Shown: positions 49,415 to 58,694 of the stretch, piece after piece
Layout: each line of letters opens with the position of its first letter
How positions within the stretch are numbered: position 1 is the stretch's first letter
Assembly (NCBI GenBank): GCA_002331385.1
Contig: DCYB01000011.1
Coordinates: 295,459-359,458 of the forward strand
Length of the DNA stretch: 64,000 nucleotides
Reading direction: 5' to 3'
From: Comamonadaceae bacterium UBA2121
Lineage (GTDB): Bacteria > Pseudomonadota > Gammaproteobacteria > Burkholderiales > Burkholderiaceae_C
Made by a program: the position numbers and the translations under genes
Notes under the pieces: model-generated
The model's input: the letters and a program-made list of their open reading frames with translations, nothing else
Databases searched by the model: none
Told to the model about the DNA's origin: nothing

Positions 49415-51580
49415 ATGACCACACAGAATCTTCTGGTTGAACTGTTTGTTGAAGAGCTGCCGCCCAAGGCGCTGCAAAAGCTCGGCGATGCATTCGCGGG
49501 CGTGCTGCTGGAGCAACTCAAGGCGCAGGGCCTGACTTCGCCGGGCTCGCGCCTGACGGCGTTTGCCTCGCCCCGCCGCCTGGCAGCGCACATCACCGAC
49601 GTGCTGCCCCAGGCGGCAGACAAGGCCCTATCGCAAAAACTCATGCCGGTGACGGTCGGCCTGAACGCCGAGGGCGCCGCAACGCCTGCGCTGCTCAAGA
49701 AGCTGGCGGCGCTGGGCGCGGATGAATCCGCCGTCGCCACGCTGGAACGCCAGAACGACGGCAAGGCTGACATCCTGTTCTACAACAGCACGGCCAAGGG
49801 TGCTCAACTGACCGAAGGCGTGCAGAAGGCGCTGGACGAGGCGATCGCCAAGCTGCCCATCCCCAAGGTCATGCGCTACCAATTGCAGGACGGCTGGGGC
49901 AGCGTGAACTTCGTGCGTCCTGCGCACGGTCTGGTGGCGCTGTATGGCACGCAGGTGCTGATGAGCGTGGAGGCGCTGGGCCTGAGCGCGGGCAATCTCA
50001 CGCACGGTCATCGCTTTGAAGCCAGCGTGGACCCCATCGCTATCACAAGCGCGGACAGCTACGCCCAGCAACTGCGCGAGCAGGGCGCGGTGATTGCCAG
50101 CTTTACCGAGCGCCGCGACGACATTGCGCGCCAGCTCAAGGCCGCAGCCGAACGTGTGGGCGGTGGCGTGCGCGCGATCGAAGACGAGGCACTGCTCGAC
50201 GAAGTCACGGCACTGGTCGAGCGTCCGAACGTGCTGGTCTGCGCATTCGAAAAGGAGTTCCTCGACGTGCCGCAAGAGTGCCTCATCCTCACGATGAAGG
50301 CCAACCAGAAATACTTCCCGCTGCTGGATGCCAACGGCAAGCTCACGCACCAGTTCCTCGTGGTCAGCAACATCAGCCCGAGCGATGCCAGCGCAGTGAC
50401 CGGCGGCAACGAGCGCGTGGTGCGCCCGCGTCTGGCAGATGCCAAGTTCTTCTTCGATCAGGACCGCAAGAAGACGCTGCTGAGCCGCGTCGATGCGCTC
50501 TCGAAGGTCGTCTATCACAACAAGCTGGGCACGCAAGGCGACCGCATGCAGCGCGTGCGCGCCATCGCCAAGGCGATCGCACTGCAACTGTTCGAGCAGA
50601 TCGCCAAGACCCATCCGGAGCTGAACTCCACCGAAGGCGAGATCGCCGAAGACTACCTGCTGGAGTGCGTGGACACCTCGGCCATGCTGGCCAAGACCGA
50701 TCTGGTGACCGACATGGTGGGCGAATTCCCCGAGCTGCAAGGCATCATGGGCGGCTACTACGCGGCCAACGACGGGCTGTCGGTGCAAGTCGCGCAGGCC
50801 ATCGAGGACCACTACAAGCCGCGCTTTGCCGGCGATGAACTGCCGCGCGAAAACGTGGGCGTGATCGTCGCCATGGCGGACAAGCTGGAAACGCTGGCGG
50901 GCATGTTCGGCATCGGCAACCTGCCCACGGGCGATCGCGATCCGTTCGCGCTACGTCGCCACGCGCTCGGCGTGATCCGCATGCTGATCGAAAAGGAACT
51001 GCCGCTGGACCTGGCCCGCCTGGTGCGCGCTGCCTCGCAGTCGTTCGGCGGCCTGCTGCCCGAGCCCGAGAAGAGCAACGAGCAACTGCTCGACTTCATC
51101 TACGAGCGTCTGGCAGGCTATCTGCGTGAGCAAGGCTTCAGCGCCCAGGAGGCCGATGCCGTGATCGCCGCTCGCGTGCCATGGGGCGAAATTCCCAAGG
51201 CACTGCAAGCGGTGCGTGCATTTGCCGAGCTGCCCGAAGCGCCAGCGCTGGCGGCGGCGAACAAGCGGATTGGCAACATTCTCAAGAAGGCGGGTGATGT
51301 GGATGCGCACGTCAACGTGGAGTTGCTCAAGGAGCCTGCAGAGCAGACGCTCTACGCCATGATGCAGAAGATCGTGCCCGAAGCCGACGCGCAGTTTGCC
51401 GCGGGCGACTACACGGGCAGTCTGCAGACGCTGGCGGCCCTGCGCGCGCCCGTGGATGCGTTTTTTGACGACGTGATGGTGAATGCCGAAGAAGACGCAC
51501 TGCGTCTGAACCGTCAGGGCCTGCTGCGTTCGCTGCACGTGGCGATGAACCGTGTGGCCGATCTTTCCCGCCTTGCCTGA
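49415..51580 (+). CDS. glyS: Glycyl-tRNA synthetase beta subunit
   Basis: The 721-residue subunit starts MTTQNLLVELFVEELPPKAL. PRRLAAHITDV, ECLILTMKANQKYFPLLD, the HD-like domain and C-terminal DALR anticodon-binding-like region (FFDDVMVNAEEDALRLNRQG) are present. It contributes tRNA binding to the tetramer. The ATG at 49415 is preceded by AAAGAGAA. No terminator follows before gmhB, 171 bp on. Confidence 0.97.
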   Translation: MTTQNLLVELFVEELPPKALQKLGDAFAGVLLEQLKAQGLTSPGSRLTAFASPRRLAAHITDVLPQAADKALSQKLMPVTVGLNAEGAATPALLKKLAALGADESAVATLERQNDGKADILFYNSTAKGAQLTEGVQKALDEAIAKLPIPKVMRYQLQDGWGSVNFVRPAHGLVALYGTQVLMSVEALGLSAGNLTHGHRFEASVDPIAITSADSYAQQLREQGAVIASFTERRDDIARQLKAAAERVGGGVRAIEDEALLDEVTALVERPNVLVCAFEKEFLDVPQECLILTMKANQKYFPLLDANGKLTHQFLVVSNISPSDASAVTGGNERVVRPRLADAKFFFDQDRKKTLLSRVDALSKVVYHNKLGTQGDRMQRVRAIAKAIALQLFEQIAKTHPELNSTEGEIAEDYLLECVDTSAMLAKTDLVTDMVGEFPELQGIMGGYYAANDGLSVQVAQAIEDHYKPRFAGDELPRENVGVIVAMADKLETLAGMFGIGNLPTGDRDPFALRRHALGVIRMLIEKELPLDLARLVRAASQSFGGLLPEPEKSNEQLLDFIYERLAGYLREQGFSAQEADAVIAARVPWGEIPKALQAVRAFAELPEAPALAAANKRIGNILKKAGDVDAHVNVELLKEPAEQTLYAMMQKIVPEADAQFAAGDYTGSLQTLAALRAPVDAFFDDVMVNAEEDALRLNRQGLLRSLHVAMNRVADLSRLA

Positions 51581-51751
51581 TTAGGAATTGCCAGCAGGCG
51601 CGAGTATCAATTCCATGCGCATGCACATAGGCATGCTGTGTGCGCGATAGATAGCGATCGATAGAAGGCGTATTGAGTTACCAGAGATGAACGTTGAGCC
51701 TTGAGGTGCATTAAAACTGCGACCAAGGCCAAAAGCTTTCATAATCAGGCT

Positions 51752-52327
51752 ATGAAAATCGCCATCATCGATCGCGACGGCACGCTCAATGCCCTCGGTG
51801 AGGAATACATCAGCACGCCGGATGAGTGGCTGCCATTGCCCGGTGCCCTAGAGGCCGTGGCACGGCTTTCACGGGCCGGCTGGCACGTGGTCGTGGCCAC
51901 CAATCAACCGGGTCTAGGGCGGGGTGTATTCGACGTGCATGCGCTCAACGCCATTCATGCACGCTTGCTGCGGCAGGTGGCCAGCCTTGGCGGGCGCATC
52001 GATGCCATCTTTTTCTGCCCACACGCGGACAGTGAGACTTGCACGTGCCGCAAACCTGCCCCGGGCCTGATCGAGCAGATTCGTGACCGTTATGGGGTCG
52101 AGCGCAGTGAAATGATCGCCGTGGGCAGTTGCGCGACACATCTTCAGGCGGCAGCTGCGGCAGGCGTGCAGCAGTTGCATCTGGTCTGTACCGGCCAGTC
52201 CGGGCACATCGACGCCGCGCAGGAGTTGGTGCCCCCATGGCCTGTGGGCGCGAAGCCGCACGCAGACCTGTCGGCCTTTGTCGAATACGTCATCGCCGAG
52301 CAGGCGAGCCGCGCAACATTGCACTGA
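51752..52327 (+). CDS. gmhB: GmhB-like HAD phosphatase with altered motif IV
   Basis: The 191-residue protein aligns with D,D-heptose 1,7-bisphosphate phosphatase. Motif I DRDGTLN holds Asp7 and Asp9, VVVATNQPGLGRG follows, and the zinc loop CPHADSETCTCRKP (residues 89-102) is intact. The usual GDXXXDLQAA near residue 125 reads GSCATHLQAA, so both expected Asp residues are replaced (Ser126, His130). Activity may be reduced or altered. CATAAT ends six bases before the ATG, with no Shine-Dalgarno. The order glyQS-gmhB-plsC is normal for the group. Confidence 0.88.
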   Translation: MKIAIIDRDGTLNALGEEYISTPDEWLPLPGALEAVARLSRAGWHVVVATNQPGLGRGVFDVHALNAIHARLLRQVASLGGRIDAIFFCPHADSETCTCRKPAPGLIEQIRDRYGVERSEMIAVGSCATHLQAAAAAGVQQLHLVCTGQSGHIDAAQELVPPWPVGAKPHADLSAFVEYVIAEQASRATLH

Positions 52328-52430
52328 ATCATGTGGCGTTGCGATCAATAGAACCTTTTGTGATCCTGGTCAGCATCCACTACGATGAAGGTCAAAGGGC
52401 TGCATTTCTTTTCGAGCACGAATTCAATTT

Positions 52431-53183
52431 ATGTCTTTCATCCGTTCCGTCCTTCATCTGCTGTGGATGAGCATTACCGTCGTTCCCTATTCGCTGGCAT
52501 TGTTGGTGGTTCGCCTGATGGGTGGCAGCAAACAGAGGCTGTATCGCATGGCGCGCGCATGGCTGGCATTGGCGGTTCACAGCGCGCGTCCAATGCTCGG
52601 CATTCGCCCGAACATCATTGGCATGGACAACCTGCCCACCGATCCCAAGCAAGGGGTGGTATTGCTGTGCAAGCACCAGTCCACTTATGAGACTTTTCTG
52701 ATGCCGGCGATCATGCCGCGTCCGCTCGCCTACGTATTCAAGAAAGAACTGTTGAAGATTCCGTTCTTCGGCTGGGCCATTGGCAGTTTGGACATGATCC
52801 ACATCGATCGCAGCCAGGGCAGCCGCGCATTTGCCAAGGTGCTGCAGCAGGGACGCCGGCTGTTGTCCCAAGGAACGTGGGTGATCATGTTTCCAGAAGG
52901 TACGCGGATTGCACGCGGCGAAGTCGGGCAGTACAAGAGCGGGGGCGCGCGTCTGGCCATCACTGCGGGCGTTCCGGTGGTGCCCATTGCCGTCACCTCG
53001 GCACGCGTGTGGCCGCGCAACCGGTTTGCGAAAACACCGGGCGTGGTGGATGTGTCCATCGGCCCGCAGATCTCCAGCGAAGGCCTGACGCAGGATGAGT
53101 TGATGCGTCTCGCGCAGGAGTGGATCGAAAAGGAAATGCGCCGCCTGGACCCCGAGGCCTACGCCGCTTCCACTGACCGTTGA
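52431..53183 (+). CDS. 1-acylglycerol-3-phosphate O-acyltransferase-like protein, copy 1
   Basis: The 250-residue PlsC-family protein has an N-terminal membrane segment (LLWMSITVVPYSLALLVV). The acyltransferase box reads KHQSTYETF (His82, Glu87, an HX4E variant of HX4D), followed by VIMFPEGTRIARGE and AGVPVVPIAVTSARVW. It would place the second acyl chain on lysophosphatidate at the inner membrane. The next gene is an equally long paralogue. A short distance after gmhB and facing no other promoter, it probably shares that transcript. Confidence 0.92.
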   Translation: MSFIRSVLHLLWMSITVVPYSLALLVVRLMGGSKQRLYRMARAWLALAVHSARPMLGIRPNIIGMDNLPTDPKQGVVLLCKHQSTYETFLMPAIMPRPLAYVFKKELLKIPFFGWAIGSLDMIHIDRSQGSRAFAKVLQQGRRLLSQGTWVIMFPEGTRIARGEVGQYKSGGARLAITAGVPVVPIAVTSARVWPRNRFAKTPGVVDVSIGPQISSEGLTQDELMRLAQEWIEKEMRRLDPEAYAASTDR

Positions 53184-53452
53184 GACAGCGCAAGCGCCTG
53201 GGAGGGTGCACGTCTTGAATATGTGACGCAGCACCAATGGTGCGTGCGCACTTACTTTCACAATCGGTGATCACTTTTGGACGATCCCGATAACACGCAT
53301 GAAGTGCCAAGAGTTGCCGCCCGATTCCACCGGATTGGGGCGGCGCACTCCTCGGGCGAATGTCCCGATTCACCGGCACGCTCCACACCTTTCTGGGTCA
53401 TGGTCGATGAATCAGGTCAGTCGCAGGCACTTTGCGCCAACTGATTCAAGAC

Positions 53453-54205
53453 ATGCTTTTTCTTCACTCGGTGCGCCACATGCTGTGGACATTTACCGCC
53501 ATCATTCCGCTCACATTGGCGTTGCTGTTTGTGAGTGTGCTGGGCGCAGGCTCCCGATTGCGCTACCGCATCGCTCACACCTGGATGAAGCTGAACGTCA
53601 CCAGCGCCAAGTCGATGCTGGGCATCAAGACGCGGGTCAGCGGTCTGGACAATCTGCCCAAGGACCCGTATCAAGGCATTGTGCTGCTCAGCAAGCATCA
53701 ATCCACTTTTGATGTGTTCCTGATCGCCGCCGTCATGCCCCGGCCGGTGGCGTTCGTATTCAAGAAGGAACTGCTGAAGATTCCGTTTTTCGGCTGGGCA
53801 CTGGCCTGTCTGGACATGATCCGCATCGATCGCACACAACGTCGCCGGGCGTTCGCCGACGTGCTGTCCCAGGGCCATCGCTTATTGGAGGAAGGGCTTT
53901 GGGTGACCATGTTTCCCGAAGGCACGCGCATGGAGCGCGGCGAAGTGGGCGAGTACAAGCGCGGCGGCTCGCGGCTGGCCGTGAGTGCGGGTGTGCCGGT
54001 CGTACCGGTGGCCATCACATCTGCTAAAGTGTGGCCGCGCAAGGCGTTTGTGAAACGCCCGGGGGTGGTGGACATTTCCATCGGCCCGCAGATGAGTCCT
54101 GCTGGGCGCACGCAGGAAGAATTGATGGATATGGCGCAGGACTGGATCGAAAGCGAAATGCAACGACTCGACCCGCACGCCTATCCAGCCATACAGCACG
54201 AGTGA
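53453..54205 (+). CDS. 1-acylglycerol-3-phosphate O-acyltransferase-like protein, copy 2
   Basis: The 250-residue tandem paralogue of the previous gene aligns with it end to end without obvious gaps. It keeps the canonical HX4D box as KHQSTFDVF (His82, Asp87), with VTMFPEGTRMERGE and AGVPVVPVAITSAKVW. The start ATG 53453 matches the start of copy 1; an in-frame TTG at 53432 would extend it without support. The 269-bp gap from copy 1 has no gene. It is likely coupled to the downstream peptidase-like gene. Confidence 0.92.
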   Translation: MLFLHSVRHMLWTFTAIIPLTLALLFVSVLGAGSRLRYRIAHTWMKLNVTSAKSMLGIKTRVSGLDNLPKDPYQGIVLLSKHQSTFDVFLIAAVMPRPVAFVFKKELLKIPFFGWALACLDMIRIDRTQRRRAFADVLSQGHRLLEEGLWVTMFPEGTRMERGEVGEYKRGGSRLAVSAGVPVVPVAITSAKVWPRKAFVKRPGVVDISIGPQMSPAGRTQEELMDMAQDWIESEMQRLDPHAYPAIQHE

Positions 54206-54213
54206 GGCAAGGA

Positions 54214-55194
54214 TTGATTCAGTTGGCATTGGAGTTGTTTGGTTGGGCGCCCGCACCTGCGTCTGCCGACACCATGCCGGCACTCCCTGGATCGCCGTCA
54301 GTCCATCCCTCTCCCTCCAACAGCAAACGCCGCACGGCAGGTGACGAGGATGGCCGCGAAGATGAAGGCCACGCCAAGCCGGTGAAGGCACCTACCGAGC
54401 CACCCATGCCGCTGCATTCGGTGCTCGATCCCGCGTCGTTCCGTCATCCGCAGGCCAACCGCGAAGTGATGCTTGGACATGCGTATGTGGGGTATGTACT
54501 GCAGCGCGCGCGCCGCCGCAGCATCGGCTTTGTGGTGGACGCGGACGGTCTTTCCGTGCGCGCTCCGGGCTGGGTGACGATAGGTGCCATCCATGCCGCC
54601 TTGCAGGAGAAAGCCGACTGGATCGTGCGCAAGCTGGGCGAGTCACGCGAACGCCAGCAGCGCAAGATGGAATCCCAGATCGAGTGGCGCGATGGTGCGG
54701 TGTTCCCCTTCATGGGGGAGCCGCTCAAGATCGTGCTGGACAGCGGGCACCGGTTCAAGGAGCGCGGCGGGGCGCTGATGGCCGCCGCCGAGCCGGGTGC
54801 GCCGCGTGAATTGCACATCGCGCTTGCCACACACGCCGAACCAACGCAGGTCCGCGATGCCGTGCAGGCCTGGCTGCTGCGTCAGGCGCGCGCGCATTTT
54901 GTCGCGCGACTGGATCACTTCGCCCCTCAACTCAACGTGCGCTGGACGCGCCTGCGCCTGTCGAGTGCCCAGACGCGCTGGGGCAGCGCGCGCGCCGATG
55001 GCTCCATCTGTCTGAACTGGCGACTGCTGCACTTTCGCCCATCGGTGATCGATTACGTGGTGGCGCATGAGCTGTCCCATCTGCGCGTGATGGACCATTC
55101 CCCCAGGTTCTGGGACACGGTGGCCAGCGTGGTGCCGGACTACAAGGCGTTGCGTAGCAGCCTCAAGGACGAGGCGCTGCCGAGCTGGAACTGA
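54214..55194 (+). CDS. YgjP-like metallopeptidase-domain protein
   Basis: The protein has about 326 residues. The zinc motif is VVAHELSHLRVMDHSPRFW (HEXXH plus a third His), and the upstream QTRWGSARADGSICLNWRLL is diagnostic of the YgjP/DUF45 family. The N-terminal 70 residues are a Pro/Ser-rich linker after the short LALELFGWAP motif. The start is uncertain: TTG 54214 with GAGG six bases before it, or GTG 54202 overlapping the plsC stop. The biochemical role of the family is unknown. Confidence 0.86.
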   Translation: MIQLALELFGWAPAPASADTMPALPGSPSVHPSPSNSKRRTAGDEDGREDEGHAKPVKAPTEPPMPLHSVLDPASFRHPQANREVMLGHAYVGYVLQRARRRSIGFVVDADGLSVRAPGWVTIGAIHAALQEKADWIVRKLGESRERQQRKMESQIEWRDGAVFPFMGEPLKIVLDSGHRFKERGGALMAAAEPGAPRELHIALATHAEPTQVRDAVQAWLLRQARAHFVARLDHFAPQLNVRWTRLRLSSAQTRWGSARADGSICLNWRLLHFRPSVIDYVVAHELSHLRVMDHSPRFWDTVASVVPDYKALRSSLKDEALPSWN

Positions 55195-55253
55195 GGGTTG
55201 ATGCGCAGGAAATCGGTACCGCGCAGCGGCTGGTTTCTGCCAGAATTGTCGGC

Positions 55254-55694
55254 ATGACGAGCACGCACAACCCCTCCCAAGATTCCTCTGATCAACCGAC
55301 GCCTGCGGAAGGCTATGCCGGCAACGTAACGCCGCCTTTGGCGTGGCGTTGGATGCTGGAGGGCAAGGCGATTTTGGTGGACGTGCGCACGGACGCCGAG
55401 CGCGAGTGGGTTGGCCGTGTGCCCGGGGCCATTTCCGTCGCATGGAAGCAATGGCCCGGCATGGCCATGAATCCCGACTTCGATGCGCAACTGAAGGCCG
55501 CCGTGCAGGGGTACGCCAAGGTGGTCCTGCTGTGCCGTAGCGGCGTGCGATCGGTGGCCGCTGCCCGGCGTGCGAGTGAACTGGGCATCGAAGCGTACAA
55601 CATCCTGGAAGGTTTCGAGGGCGATGTCGATGCCAACGGCCAGCGCAATCGTCTGGGTGGCTGGCGATTCCGCGGCTTGCCCTGGAACCAGTGA
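55254..55694 (+). CDS. Rhodanese-like domain protein
   Basis: The 146-residue single-domain protein has the catalytic Cys in VVLLCRSGVRSVAAA and the entry motif AILVDVRTDAEREWVGRVPGA. It may transfer sulfane sulfur, but the partner is unknown. CAGAAT ends seven bases before the ATG, with no Shine-Dalgarno, so it may be leaderless. It converges with the LysM-protein gene, whose terminator lies between them. Confidence 0.92.
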   Translation: MTSTHNPSQDSSDQPTPAEGYAGNVTPPLAWRWMLEGKAILVDVRTDAEREWVGRVPGAISVAWKQWPGMAMNPDFDAQLKAAVQGYAKVVLLCRSGVRSVAAARRASELGIEAYNILEGFEGDVDANGQRNRLGGWRFRGLPWNQ

Positions 55695-55738
55695 GCGCTG
55701 GCAACGCGCTTCGCCCGATAACCCATTGCCTCAGAAAC

Positions 55739-55770
55739 AAAAAAGCCAGACGACCCGAAGGTGGTCTGGC
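55739..55770 (-). terminator. Rho-independent terminator of the LysM-protein gene
   Basis: On the minus strand GCCAGACCACC, loop TTCG, GGTCGTCTGGC form an 11-position stem with one mismatch and a stable UUCG loop, followed by TTTTTT. It starts 39 bases after the LysM gene stop. Confidence 0.88.
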
Positions 55771-55808
55771 AGTTCTCAGGCGCATTCGGCCTGATTGCTC
55801 TGGCAGGA

Positions 55809-56279
55809 TTACTGCGCAGGGATGCGCAGCTTCTGGCCGGGATAGATCTTGTCCGGGCTGGTCAGCATCGGCTTGTTGGCTTCGAAGATGACGGGATACT
55901 TGTTGGCATCGCCGTAGTACTTCTTGGCGATGGCCGACAGCGTGTCGCCCCGCACCACGTCGTGGTATTGCGCTTCGGGCTCGGGGTTGGTCACGGACAT
56001 CTGGTTGTCCACGGATTGCACGCTGGCCACGTTGCCGCAGCACAGGGTGACCTTTTCCTTGGCCGCTTGCGTGGGCGCCACACCGGTCACCGTCACCGCG
56101 CCGGAGGAGCCGTCAAACTTGACCTTGACGTCGGAGACACCGAGGTTCTGGGCACCGATATAGGTTTCGATGGCAGAACCTGCCTTGGCGTTCAGATCTT
56201 CGGGCGCTGCGGCAGCCTGGGCGGACGAGCCGCCGAAGAGTTTTTCACCTGCCTCTTTGATGAAACTAAACAATCCCAT
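55809..56279 (-). CDS. BON-LysM protein (Kbp/YgaU-like)
   Basis: The 156-residue protein starts MGLFSFIKEAGEKLFGG, has a BON domain (residues about 35-95, VSDVKVKFDGSSGAVTVTG) and a C-terminal LysM domain (YHDVVRGDTLSAIAKKYYGD, IYPGQKLRIP). The layout and length match E. coli Kbp (YgaU), a cytoplasmic potassium-binding protein. There is no signal peptide. AGGAG eight bases before the ATG at 56279 fixes the start. It is divergent from coaX. Confidence 0.92.
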   Translation of the reverse strand: MGLFSFIKEAGEKLFGGSSAQAAAAPEDLNAKAGSAIETYIGAQNLGVSDVKVKFDGSSGAVTVTGVAPTQAAKEKVTLCCGNVASVQSVDNQMSVTNPEPEAQYHDVVRGDTLSAIAKKYYGDANKYPVIFEANKPMLTSPDKIYPGQKLRIPAQ

Positions 56280-56456
56280 GCTGTGATCTCCTATGGTTTG
56301 GGGAAACGAAATGACTTGCCAATGTAAGGGCATCTCATGACGGTCTTTGTCAGATATTTACCCTTAGTTTGTGCAAGAGCGATGTGCTCCGGGGCATTCT
56401 GCCTTTGAAGTGACCATTCAAGTGTTAACACTCGAAAACTCTGGATAATCGGCAGG

Positions 56457-57233
56457 ATGACATTTCTGGCTATCGATGTGGGCAATACCCGACTGAAGTG
56501 GGCGCTGTTCGATACTCCCCGACCGGGTGCCCAACTGCTCGCGCATGGGGCGGAGTTTCTGGACCACATCGATCGTCTGGGCGATGGACCGTGGGCAGCG
56601 CTGCCCGTGCCCGAGCGCATGCTCGGCTGTGTGGTGGCGGGCGATGCCGTCAAGCGCCGCGTGGTGGAGCAGATGGAGCTGTGGGACGTGTTGTCGCAAT
56701 GGGTGGTGCCGGGTGACAGCGAAGCCGGTCTTATCAACGGCTATGACCATCCCACGCGTCTGGGTGCCGATCGTTGGGTGGCCATGATCGGAGCGCGCCA
56801 TCGCATGTTGGCGCAAGGTCCGGCGCGCCCCATTGTGTTGGTGATGGTGGGCACAGCGGTCACGGTGGAGGCCATCGATATCCACGGACGTTTTCTGGGT
56901 GGCCTGATTCTTCCGGGCCACGGCATCATGCTGAAGGCGCTGGAAAGCGGTACGGCCGGCCTGCACGTGCCAACGGGCGAGGTGCGTCCGTTTCCCTCCA
57001 ACACCAGCGATGCGCTGACCAGTGGCGGCACCTATGCGATTGCGGGCGCGGTGGAGCGCATGTACCAGCACCTCAAGGAACACTGCGGCGAAGAGCCGGT
57101 GTGCATGATGACGGGCGGTGCGGGCTGGAAGATGGCGCCCAGCATGACGCGGCCCTTTGAACTCGTCGATCAGCTCATTTTTGACGGACTGCTCGAAATT
57201 GCCGCGCGGCGTTACGCAGGGGTGCGGGATTGA
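56457..57233 (+). CDS. coaX: Type III pantothenate kinase
   Basis: The 258-residue ASKHA-fold kinase phosphorylates pantothenate in the first step of CoA synthesis. Phosphate 1 motif AIDVGNTRLKWALF, LGADRWVAMIGA and GTAVTVEAID are diagnostic; GLILPGHGIMLKAL follows. GATAAT ends seven bases before the ATG, and GGCAGG could act as a weak ribosome site. No birA gene is adjacent. Confidence 0.95.
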   Translation: MTFLAIDVGNTRLKWALFDTPRPGAQLLAHGAEFLDHIDRLGDGPWAALPVPERMLGCVVAGDAVKRRVVEQMELWDVLSQWVVPGDSEAGLINGYDHPTRLGADRWVAMIGARHRMLAQGPARPIVLVMVGTAVTVEAIDIHGRFLGGLILPGHGIMLKALESGTAGLHVPTGEVRPFPSNTSDALTSGGTYAIAGAVERMYQHLKEHCGEEPVCMMTGGAGWKMAPSMTRPFELVDQLIFDGLLEIAARRYAGVRD

Positions 57234-57241
57234 GGGACTGG

Positions 57242-57261
57242 AGCGCCCGTGTCGAGGCGCT
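57242..57261. terminator. Possible hairpin between coaX and the TetR gene
   Basis: AGCGCC (57242-57247) and GGCGCT (57256-57261) form a 6-bp GC-rich stem with an eight-base loop between convergent genes. There is no U-run, so the assignment is weak. Confidence 0.3.
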
Positions 57262-57289
57262 GCGTAGATTTCGCCGATTCCGCGGCGGT

Positions 57290-57973
57290 TCAGCCCGCAG
57301 AGCGCTCCGTGTTTCCTTGCTGCATGTAACCCTCCACCAGTCGCGCCAGATGCGCCTGTTGTGAAGGAACCGTATATGGAGCCAGCAAACCCAGCACATG
57401 GGCTGCGCCGCGCAATGCGGCATTTTGCGCGTTGTGCTCTTCCAGTGCAGTGCGTGGGCTTTGCACGTATTCGTAGCTCAGCCAATACACCAACATCACC
57501 ACAAGGCACGTGGCCACGGGCGCCCAGCCGACAGGCGGTGGCGCGAGCGCGCCTTGACGTTGCAGGGACAGCAGCAGGGTGCGCATCGAGTCCGTGAGCC
57601 GCTGGATGGTTTCCTGCACGGAATTTTCCAGTTGGCGATTGCGCGAGAGCAACTCATTGAGGTTGCGAAAGACAAACCGATATTGCCAGTTTACCTCCAC
57701 CAAGGAGTGCAGGAAAAACCAGGCATCGTCCACATTGCTCACGTCGCCAGCGGCAGCCAGAACGGGATTCAAAGCCTGTTCATATTGGTTGTAGAGTGTA
57801 TTGACCAGATCGTCCTTGGCGGGGAAATGGTAGTAAAGATTGCCTGGACTAATGCTTAGCTCTGCAGCGATAGCATTTGTTGATACCCCCGGTTCACCGA
57901 ATCGGTTGAAGAGCGCGAGCGTGTTTTCCAGAATCCGCTCGGCCGTTCTACGGGGTGCCTTTCTCGTTGTCAT
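57290..57973 (-). CDS. TetR family transcriptional regulator near phasin
   Basis: The 227-residue regulator has an N-terminal helix-turn-helix (ILENTLALFNRFGEPGVSTN, ISPGNLYYHFPAKDDLVNTL) and a large helical ligand domain with a hydrophobic stretch (CLVVMLVYWLSYEYV). It lies 119 bp downstream of a phasin gene on the same strand, with an AT-rich gap holding GATTGT/ACAATC repeats. It may regulate polyhydroxyalkanoate or lipid genes. The ligand is unknown. Confidence 0.9.
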   Translation of the reverse strand: MTTRKAPRRTAERILENTLALFNRFGEPGVSTNAIAAELSISPGNLYYHFPAKDDLVNTLYNQYEQALNPVLAAAGDVSNVDDAWFFLHSLVEVNWQYRFVFRNLNELLSRNRQLENSVQETIQRLTDSMRTLLLSLQRQGALAPPPVGWAPVATCLVVMLVYWLSYEYVQSPRTALEEHNAQNAALRGAAHVLGLLAPYTVPSQQAHLARLVEGYMQQGNTERSAG

Positions 57974-58092
57974 GGCGTGTCTCCTCGCCTCTACTATGAA
58001 TGTGAGGCTTTTCTGGAAACGACTCTAACCCGACAAACCCATGATTCACATAGGTAGAGTGATTGTTTTAACTCAATAATAGAATATTACAA

Positions 58093-58530
58093 TCAACTCG
58101 TGGAGTTTTTGTCAAGGCTCTCGCGTAATCGTTTCAATTCACTCTCTAGTGAATCAATTTGTGACTTGAGTTGCTGTAATTCTTCTTTGCGCGGCACCTG
58201 CAGTCGCTCCAACGTGCGGGCCACCCGCTGGTCGAAGAGGCCTTCCAGTTTGTCCATCGGTTCGGAGGCGCGCGAGGACAGGCTGGATGCGAGGGAGCTC
58301 ATGCGTGCGCTGGCTTCTTGCAGTTGTTCCTGGGCCATGTCCTGCGCCTGCTTTTGCAGCGCTTTGCCATCTTGCACCAGCGCATTGAAGACTTTACTGC
58401 CTTCCTGTTGGGCTTTGGAAAAGGCGCCCAGACCAGCGAGCCAGATCTGCTCGGCCGACTCTCGCGCCATGTGCGGCAGTTGTTCCAGAGGCGATGCGGG
58501 ATCGCGTCCGTCGTCGGTTTTACGGGGCAT
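58093..58530 (-). CDS. Phasin family polyhydroxyalkanoate granule protein
   Basis: The 145-residue amphipathic helical protein has the phasin pattern IWLAGLGAFSKAQQEGSKVFNALVQDG (in part) in its first half. A C-terminal leucine-zipper-like coiled coil (EELQQLKSQIDSLESELKRL) probably mediates oligomerisation. Phasins coat polyhydroxyalkanoate granules and control their number and size. It is divergent from rfbB and upstream of a TetR gene on its own strand. PHA synthase genes are not in the window. Confidence 0.88.
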   Translation of the reverse strand: MPRKTDDGRDPASPLEQLPHMARESAEQIWLAGLGAFSKAQQEGSKVFNALVQDGKALQKQAQDMAQEQLQEASARMSSLASSLSSRASEPMDKLEGLFDQRVARTLERLQVPRKEELQQLKSQIDSLESELKRLRESLDKNSTS

Positions 58531-58694
58531 GACTTATCCTGAAAAAAGGGGCTTGATAAGCGCAATCGAGTTCCGGGCGGGCCCGGCGCTTGCAAGGCGA
58601 AAGTCTAAGATGTTCCGCATCCCCTCCTGCGTCAGGCCTTGGAGGAGATAATTGCAGGCTTGGACTTACATCAACGAATATAGGTAGACCACTC

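Noticed and set aside
52431..54205. Recent exact duplication of plsC
   Set aside because: The copies are colinear but clearly diverged along their whole length, so this is an old duplication and not an assembly artefact.
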